The notes below the pieces were generated by a model that saw only the letters and a list, made by a program, of their open reading frames with translations, did not search any database and was not told where the DNA came from. From Bacteroidales bacterium (lineage in GTDB: Bacteria; Bacteroidota; Bacteroidia; Bacteroidales; P3), in contig JAFZXE010000013.1 of assembly GCA_017616895.1 (NCBI GenBank), positions 1 to 64,000 of the forward strand: a stretch of 64,000 nucleotides of DNA. Reading direction: 5' to 3'. The translations under genes were made by a program, and so were the position numbers. How positions within the stretch are numbered: position 1 is the stretch's first letter; every line of letters begins with the position of its first letter. Shown one piece after another: positions 59,358-64,000 of this stretch.

Positions 59358-60044
59358 CTAAACATCATTCACCTGCACGCCGTAATCTCTGGCGCCGAAT
59401 ATCGAACTGCCGAGCCTTATGAGGGTACTACCCTCCTCTACCGCAATCTGCCAGTCGTGGCTCATACCCATCGATATTTCCTTGAACTCAGGCTTGTCGG
59501 CAAAACGGCTTGCTTTCAGGGAGTCGAATATGTTGTGCAAGTTACGGAACTCACGGCGTACCTGCTCCATATCATCGGTCTTTGTAGCCATGCCCATCAC
59601 ACCGACTATACGCACATTGGAGAGTTCGCCGTAATGATTCATAAGTTCCTCGCACTCCGCCTGGTCGAGACCGAACTTGGTTTCCTCCTGAGCTATATGG
59701 AACTGCAAAAGGCAGTCCACAACGCGCTCATGTTTGGCAGCCTCCTTATTCACCGCCTGTAATAGCGACAAGGAGTCGATGCTGTGGATAAGACTCACAT
59801 ATTGTATGATGTACTTAATCTTGTTTGTCTGGAGGTGACCCACAAAATGCCACTCGATGTCATGAGGAAGCGACTGGTGCTTGTCGCGCATCTCGAGAGC
59901 TTTGTTTTCGCCAAAGAGACGCTGCCCCGCATCATAGGCCTGCTGAATCATGTCGGCGGGCTTGGTCTTGGAAACAGCCACTAACCGTGTACCGTCGGGT
60001 ATCGAGCGCTTGAGGTCTGTTATATTTTGTTTGACGTCTATCAT
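59358..60044 (-). CDS. YggS family PLP homeostasis protein
   Basis: 228 aa PLP-binding TIM-barrel protein (alanine racemase N-terminal-like). The PLP lysine is K26 in LVAVSKTKP. FGENKALEMRDKH, WHFVGHLQTNK and SMGMSHDWQIA are the conserved blocks. The family buffers free pyridoxal phosphate. It is just downstream of folC on the same strand. Confidence 0.93.
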   Translation of the reverse strand: MIDVKQNITDLKRSIPDGTRLVAVSKTKPADMIQQAYDAGQRLFGENKALEMRDKHQSLPHDIEWHFVGHLQTNKIKYIIQYVSLIHSIDSLSLLQAVNKEAAKHERVVDCLLQFHIAQEETKFGLDQAECEELMNHYGELSNVRIVGVMGMATKTDDMEQVRREFRNLHNIFDSLKASRFADKPEFKEISMGMSHDWQIAVEEGSTLIRLGSSIFGARDYGVQVNDV

Positions 60045-60081
60045 TGTAATTTTAAAGAATTAAGTATTCAATGGATGGATT

Positions 60082-61380
60082 TTAGTGCTGACCGGCAAGG
60101 TAGTCTGCCACCAAAAAGATACTGCCTGTTATGAGAATTAAATCTTTTGCGGATGCTTCGGCGTTAGCCGCCTTGACTGCCAGAGCCACATCGGGGTATG
60201 ACTTGCCGGAAAGCCCGGCTGCGGCAGCCTCCTCGGCAAGGGTCTCGACCGCAAGGCCACGTTCGACACTAGGTTTGGTGAAATAGTACTCGGCGTCATG
60301 AGGCAGCATACGCAGTATCGCGCCGTAGTCTTTGTCGTTGACACAACCATAGACAATGCGCAAACGCTCGTATTCCATGCTCTTGAGCTTGGCGAGCATA
60401 GCATTGATGCCATCAGCGTTATGCGCGGTCTCGCAGATGGTGAGCGGTTTCTTGTGAACGACCTGCCAACGACCCTTAAAACCTGTGTTCTTGACTACAT
60501 TGGCGAGCCCGTCGGCAATGTTCTCGTCGCTAATATTATAACCCAGAATGCGCAATATTTCGAGAGACTGAAAGACCGTAGCAAGGTTCTTTATCTGATA
60601 GCTGCCCGTCAGAGGGAATTCGAGGTTGCTATAGAGACGCTGCCCCAACTTATACACATCGAAGGTCATTACAGAGCCGTTGTCGGAAGTCGGGACAATC
60701 TTATATCGTTTGTCGGCGAAGTCTATCGGCGCACCGAGCTGCATTGCCTTAGCCTCAAACACACCAGCGGTGTCGGGATGTGTCTCGCCTATGACCACAG
60801 GCACTTCTTCCTTGATGATTCCGGCTTTTTCAGACGCTATCTTGGTAAGCGTATCGCCGAGGAACTGCGTGTGATCGAGCCCTATGTTGGTTATCACGCT
60901 CAAGTCAGGGGTGACGACGTTGGTGCTATCGAGCCGTCCGCCCATTCCAACCTCCACGACGGCCACATCGACATTCTGCTTAGCAAAATAGTCGAAGGCC
61001 AAACCAACAGTCATCTCGAAGAAGGAAAGCCCAATGCCTTCGATGGCACAACGGTAGTTCTGCACAAAATCAACCACATTGCCCCTGATTATCATCTCAC
61101 CGTTAACCCGTATGCGCTCGCGAAAATCAACGAGGTGAGGAGATGTGTAGAGGCCCACCTTGTAGCCAGCCTCCTGGAGTATGGACGCCAAGGTATGGGC
61201 GACAGAGCCTTTACCGTTGGTTCCTGCGACATGTATGGTTTTGAACTTCTTCTCAGGGTTGCCGAGCAGCGACATCAACTGCACGGTGTTCTTAATATCT
61301 GCCTTGTATGCGGCCGCACCAACACGATGGTACATCGGCAGCGCCTTGGTCATATACTCTACAGTCTGTGCGTAGTTCAT
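60082..61380 (-). CDS. folC: Bifunctional folylpolyglutamate/dihydrofolate synthase
   Basis: 432 aa Mur-ligase-fold enzyme that adds glutamate to dihydropteroate and folates. The P-loop is HVAGTNGKGSVAHTL. SPHLVDFRERIRVNG is the folate/substrate block, VEVGMGGRLDSTNV the metal/ATP site, and ETAHNADG begins the C-terminal domain. It begins 15 bp after the barrel gene. Confidence 0.95.
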   Translation of the reverse strand: MNYAQTVEYMTKALPMYHRVGAAAYKADIKNTVQLMSLLGNPEKKFKTIHVAGTNGKGSVAHTLASILQEAGYKVGLYTSPHLVDFRERIRVNGEMIIRGNVVDFVQNYRCAIEGIGLSFFEMTVGLAFDYFAKQNVDVAVVEVGMGGRLDSTNVVTPDLSVITNIGLDHTQFLGDTLTKIASEKAGIIKEEVPVVIGETHPDTAGVFEAKAMQLGAPIDFADKRYKIVPTSDNGSVMTFDVYKLGQRLYSNLEFPLTGSYQIKNLATVFQSLEILRILGYNISDENIADGLANVVKNTGFKGRWQVVHKKPLTICETAHNADGINAMLAKLKSMEYERLRIVYGCVNDKDYGAILRMLPHDAEYYFTKPSVERGLAVETLAEEAAAAGLSGKSYPDVALAVKAANAEASAKDLILITGSIFLVADYLAGQH

Positions 61381-61395
61381 CAGTCTCGATTATCG

Positions 61396-63213
61396 TTATT
61401 TCTTTTTAGTAAGTATCGTATAGGTAAGTCCTGCAAGGAAGGTTATGCGCTGCGAAGGATAGTTAGACCACAAGTAGTAACGCTGATAGCAGAGGTTGTC
61501 GGCCTTGATGAAAAAGGACAGCGCCCGGTTGTGGCGGTACTCAAGTTCGGCACTCAAACCATAGCGCAACGGCAGAGTCTCCGTGACACCCGTAGCATCC
61601 GGCTGGCTGCCCCTCACCTGCCCTATCACCAACGCTTCGAGTCCAAAGAGCCACTTGTCGCGATAGTTGAACTTGGCCGTAACGAATGCATCGAAATCGG
61701 GACGGTAGGGCAAAGTCTTGTCGGTGTAATAATAGTAGTTGCCGCCGAGCGAGATATTGAGCATCTCGTCGTTCACAAACGAGAAGCAACCACCCGCCTT
61801 CACGCGGTTGTAGTCGAGGTAGAGCGGCTCATAGACGTTTTTCAGTACATAGTTGGTGTCGAGTTGGAAACAGAGGTCGTTCTTGAACATATTGAACTCG
61901 CCGTATAGTTTCATCTCAAGTTTTTTACTGAAATTTACACGCATACGCAGATAGAAGTCGTAGTGCGAGGTGCCTCGCAATGTGGCATACGGGCCAACGT
62001 ACGGGTTCACCTGCCGAATCACGTCCAAGCTGTTGGCATCCATACCTCCGACAGCGCCGAGGCTGAGGTTGAGACGCTCCTTGAAGAACGACTTGCTTAG
62101 CTCAACATCGGGATAGAAGTGGAAGTGAGTGGTATCGGCATAGTCGAAATTCTCGATGTTTGCCGTAAAACCGCCATGCACTTTGAATGTGCCAAGCAGA
62201 AATTCTATATAAGGATTGATGTCGAACAGGTTGCGGAAAGCAGACTGTGTGGTTGGAGCCGCACCCGTGTAACCAAGAGGCATGGACATTCCGCCCACAG
62301 GTTTGACCGTACTACGATAGCCATCCCACACAAGGTGGAAGTATGCAACCGATTTGTACTTCTTTTTCTTGCCCATGTTGAAGGTGTAATGCAAGTCGCC
62401 GTCGAAATTCAGGTTCAACTCGCTCTGCTTGTACAACGCCCAGAGGTTAGAAACATTCAGGTTGGCCGAATAGCCAAGAGCGTTTGTGCTGAGGTCACGT
62501 ACACCGAAATTCCATGCAAGGCGGTTATAGAGCGCGCGGTAGTCTTTGACATGCAGCGAGTCGCGGTAATTGACAGTGTTGCTGTGAGTGCCAAAGAGTA
62601 CAGAGTCGTAGATATGCAAGGTGGAATCGTTGAAACCATAGTAGAGGTTATAGTCGTTTTCAAACGAAAGGTCTGTCGAGAGCTGCACTTTGTCGCCTAC
62701 GATGAACTTGCCGAACAAGGTCGCTCCTGTCTGCGAAAAATGGTTCTTTCCATAATAGGATGACGGGAAATCAACACCCTTCTTACGTTTGCCTATTGTA
62801 CCCCACGAAGAATTATGGGTCACAAAGGCGCCATAGTTGATTTTCTTGCTCCTTGTGCTGTTGTAGTAGAATTCGGCCATTGGCGACCAATAGTTACCAA
62901 ATCCCAGACGGAGATAATTATTGTAGAGCCTAGTGGTAGGCTCACCAATTATTTTCGCCGCCTTTATGCGAGTGGGCGAATAAAGCGACGTGAGCCGACG
63001 TGTTGTCACGTCGTATGTGAACTTGTGACGCAACGCGGTGGAGGTATCGCCGATTTGCGGTGCCACATTGATTTTGTTGAATTCACCTATTTCCGGACGA
63101 TATGTGCCCGTAACAGTCACACTCTCGTTGAACGTCTCGTCTTTTGACTGCGCAAACGTCTGCGACTGATGCACAATCAAAACCGAAAGAATTATTGCGA
63201 AAGTCTTTTTCAT
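61396..63213 (-). CDS. Outer-membrane beta-barrel protein (TonB-receptor-barrel-like)
   Basis: 605 aa with a signal peptide (MKKTFAIILSVLIVHQSQTFA). A short N-terminal part (ESVTVTGTYRPEIGE) resembles the start of a TonB-dependent receptor plug, but there is no full plug domain. The rest is a chain of long amphipathic aromatic strands (NNYLRLGFGNYWSPMAEFYY, ITFLAGLTYTILTKKK) forming a barrel of about 20 or more strands. It probably sits in the outer membrane. It follows a TPR protein gene by 34 bp, so the TPR protein may be its periplasmic partner. Confidence 0.8.
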   Translation of the reverse strand: MKKTFAIILSVLIVHQSQTFAQSKDETFNESVTVTGTYRPEIGEFNKINVAPQIGDTSTALRHKFTYDVTTRRLTSLYSPTRIKAAKIIGEPTTRLYNNYLRLGFGNYWSPMAEFYYNSTRSKKINYGAFVTHNSSWGTIGKRKKGVDFPSSYYGKNHFSQTGATLFGKFIVGDKVQLSTDLSFENDYNLYYGFNDSTLHIYDSVLFGTHSNTVNYRDSLHVKDYRALYNRLAWNFGVRDLSTNALGYSANLNVSNLWALYKQSELNLNFDGDLHYTFNMGKKKKYKSVAYFHLVWDGYRSTVKPVGGMSMPLGYTGAAPTTQSAFRNLFDINPYIEFLLGTFKVHGGFTANIENFDYADTTHFHFYPDVELSKSFFKERLNLSLGAVGGMDANSLDVIRQVNPYVGPYATLRGTSHYDFYLRMRVNFSKKLEMKLYGEFNMFKNDLCFQLDTNYVLKNVYEPLYLDYNRVKAGGCFSFVNDEMLNISLGGNYYYYTDKTLPYRPDFDAFVTAKFNYRDKWLFGLEALVIGQVRGSQPDATGVTETLPLRYGLSAELEYRHNRALSFFIKADNLCYQRYYLWSNYPSQRITFLAGLTYTILTKKK

Positions 63214-63247
63214 ATTTGAAATCTATAAGTATCTAAAAAACTTGAAA

Positions 63248-64000
63248 CTAAAACTCATCCCCCAACTCAATCTCAATCGGCTGTTCCTCCTGCGGCTGGG
63301 CTATGGATTCGGAAGCAACTATTGCGTCGTATTTCGACTGCGCAAGACGCACCAAATCCTCTCCGTCATAATTATCGATAATACTTTGGAGTGTCTGTTT
63401 TGCCTGCAGGTTGTTCTCTCGCACATAGAATATATCAGCCCAGAGGATGAAAGTCTTAGCCAGCCAGTAGTCGCTATGCGGCTCGGCTATGATGCGCTCA
63501 ATGGCAGATTCAGCCTCGTCGTATTGTTTTTTGTTGAAATAGTTTTCTGCACCGTAATAGGCGGCCTCACCGCTGTATTCACCGTTTGTTGATTTGAGCA
63601 GCCGGTTGTAGCAACGGGTTGCGTTGGCCTCATCGCCGGTGCTCTTATAGCTACGCGCCATCGAGATATACGCCTCATCGCGCAATTCGTCCGTCACCGA
63701 AGAGTTGTCGGTCAAAGAGGTTGCCGTCGTTATCAAATCGTCATGACTGCCCAAATGAGCATAGCAGCGCATCATGCCCACCGTTCCAGTTGTACGCAAT
63801 TCTGGCGTTTCGGCTGTTTGGGAAAGTGCGGTGTAATGCAATAGAGCCTTGGTATAGTCGGTCAGCGAATAGGCAATCTGGGCGGCATTGACCAACGATG
63901 TCTCTGTATATTGATTGGTATTCACACCTATAACATACTCGTAGTGCGGCAAGGCTCGCTCGTTTTGACCTGTACGGTGTAGGCAATCGGCCAAATAGTA
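63248..64000 (-). CDS. TPR repeat protein (partial, N-terminus outside window)
   Basis: At least 250 residues, open to the window edge, so the start lies beyond 64000. It consists of tetratricopeptide-like repeats (YEYVIGVNTNQYTETSLVNA, KALLHYTALSQTAETPELRT, EAYISMARSYKSTGDEANAT, FILWADIFYVRENNLQAKQT). It ends in an acidic tail EQPIEIELGDEF. Such proteins act as scaffolds, often in envelope assembly. It is upstream of the barrel gene in the same direction. Confidence 0.85.
   Translation of the reverse strand, partial: YYLADCLHRTGQNERALPHYEYVIGVNTNQYTETSLVNAAQIAYSLTDYTKALLHYTALSQTAETPELRTTGTVGMMRCYAHLGSHDDLITTATSLTDNSSVTDELRDEAYISMARSYKSTGDEANATRCYNRLLKSTNGEYSGEAAYYGAENYFNKKQYDEAESAIERIIAEPHSDYWLAKTFILWADIFYVRENNLQAKQTLQSIIDNYDGEDLVRLAQSKYDAIVASESIAQPQEEQPIEIELGDEF

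Noticed and set aside
60298-61908. Long plus-strand open frame (536 codons) across folC and the barrel gene
   Set aside because: It is antisense to two clear genes. Its translation lacks domain features and is rich in His, Arg and Val, as expected from a GC-rich shadow frame.

Overview
The window looks like chromosomal DNA of an uncultured-type Bacteroidales (Bacteroidota) bacterium. The evidence is the promoter style (TTG, about 19 bp, then TAnnTTTG, clearest at 15572-15601 and 21890-21919), the rarity of Shine-Dalgarno sequences, the frequent TTG starts, and typical families: GWxTD protein, a membrane-anchored OmpH, DUF4143 ATPase, a Bacteroidales-type PurF homologue, and many Sec-secreted or lipobox proteins. 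The genus cannot be named from the sequence. No rRNA or phage was seen. One tRNA (Glu, CTC) and the small SRP RNA are present.

Layout. 1-8540: a DUF4956/DUF2490 pair, a YwqK-like lipoprotein, CCA-adding enzyme, tRNA-Glu, an S41 protease and topA. 8542-14044: a tightly packed, partly overlapping run (glycosyltransferase fusion, outer-membrane protein, coaD, recG, GNAT). 14142-24840: mltG, a GlsB-like protein, SRP RNA, ZIP transporter, prfB, a MORN/YwqK-like protein, mtaB, two lipoproteins, a PurF homologue and a secreted protein. 24997-35673, all on the minus strand: acyl-ACP thioesterase, argS, rpe, a secreted protein, OmpH, gltX, GT2, a lipid A acyltransferase and the GWxTD protein. 35674-48540 is the accessory region: repeat-rich DNA, a transmembrane Ser/Thr kinase with leucine-rich repeats, a divergent putative regulator, a DUF4143 ATPase with two perfect palindromes upstream, then an AT-rich cluster (41599-46600) built from shared modules, and a DUF2779 nuclease. 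48856-54796 is a fatty-acid-like cluster (acyltransferase, ketosynthase, ACP, three hot-dog proteins, CrtI-like oxidoreductase). 54804-64000, all minus: nrdG/nrdD, a YitT protein, a TSCPD protein, YggS, folC, an outer-membrane barrel and a partial TPR protein.

The best candidate for an undescribed system is 41599-48145. Constant DNA pieces are reused around different genes: a 32-bp leader repeat present three times, a stem-loop present twice with compensatory base changes, and a nearly identical 5' gene segment. That 5' segment heads one gene with a WG-repeat tail and another with a PD-(D/E)XK nuclease tail. A second nuclease (Cas4-like plus DEDD exonuclease, DUF2779) follows 6 bp later. This resembles a constant-head/variable-tail cassette locus, possibly for defence or interbacterial conflict. 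That function is inference.

A second theme is intergenic DNA. Five arrays with unrelated unit sequences share an exact 11-bp period. Many gaps hold short repeated 'words' in a recurring order and orientation that usually end just before a start codon. One such word sits in frame inside mtaB.
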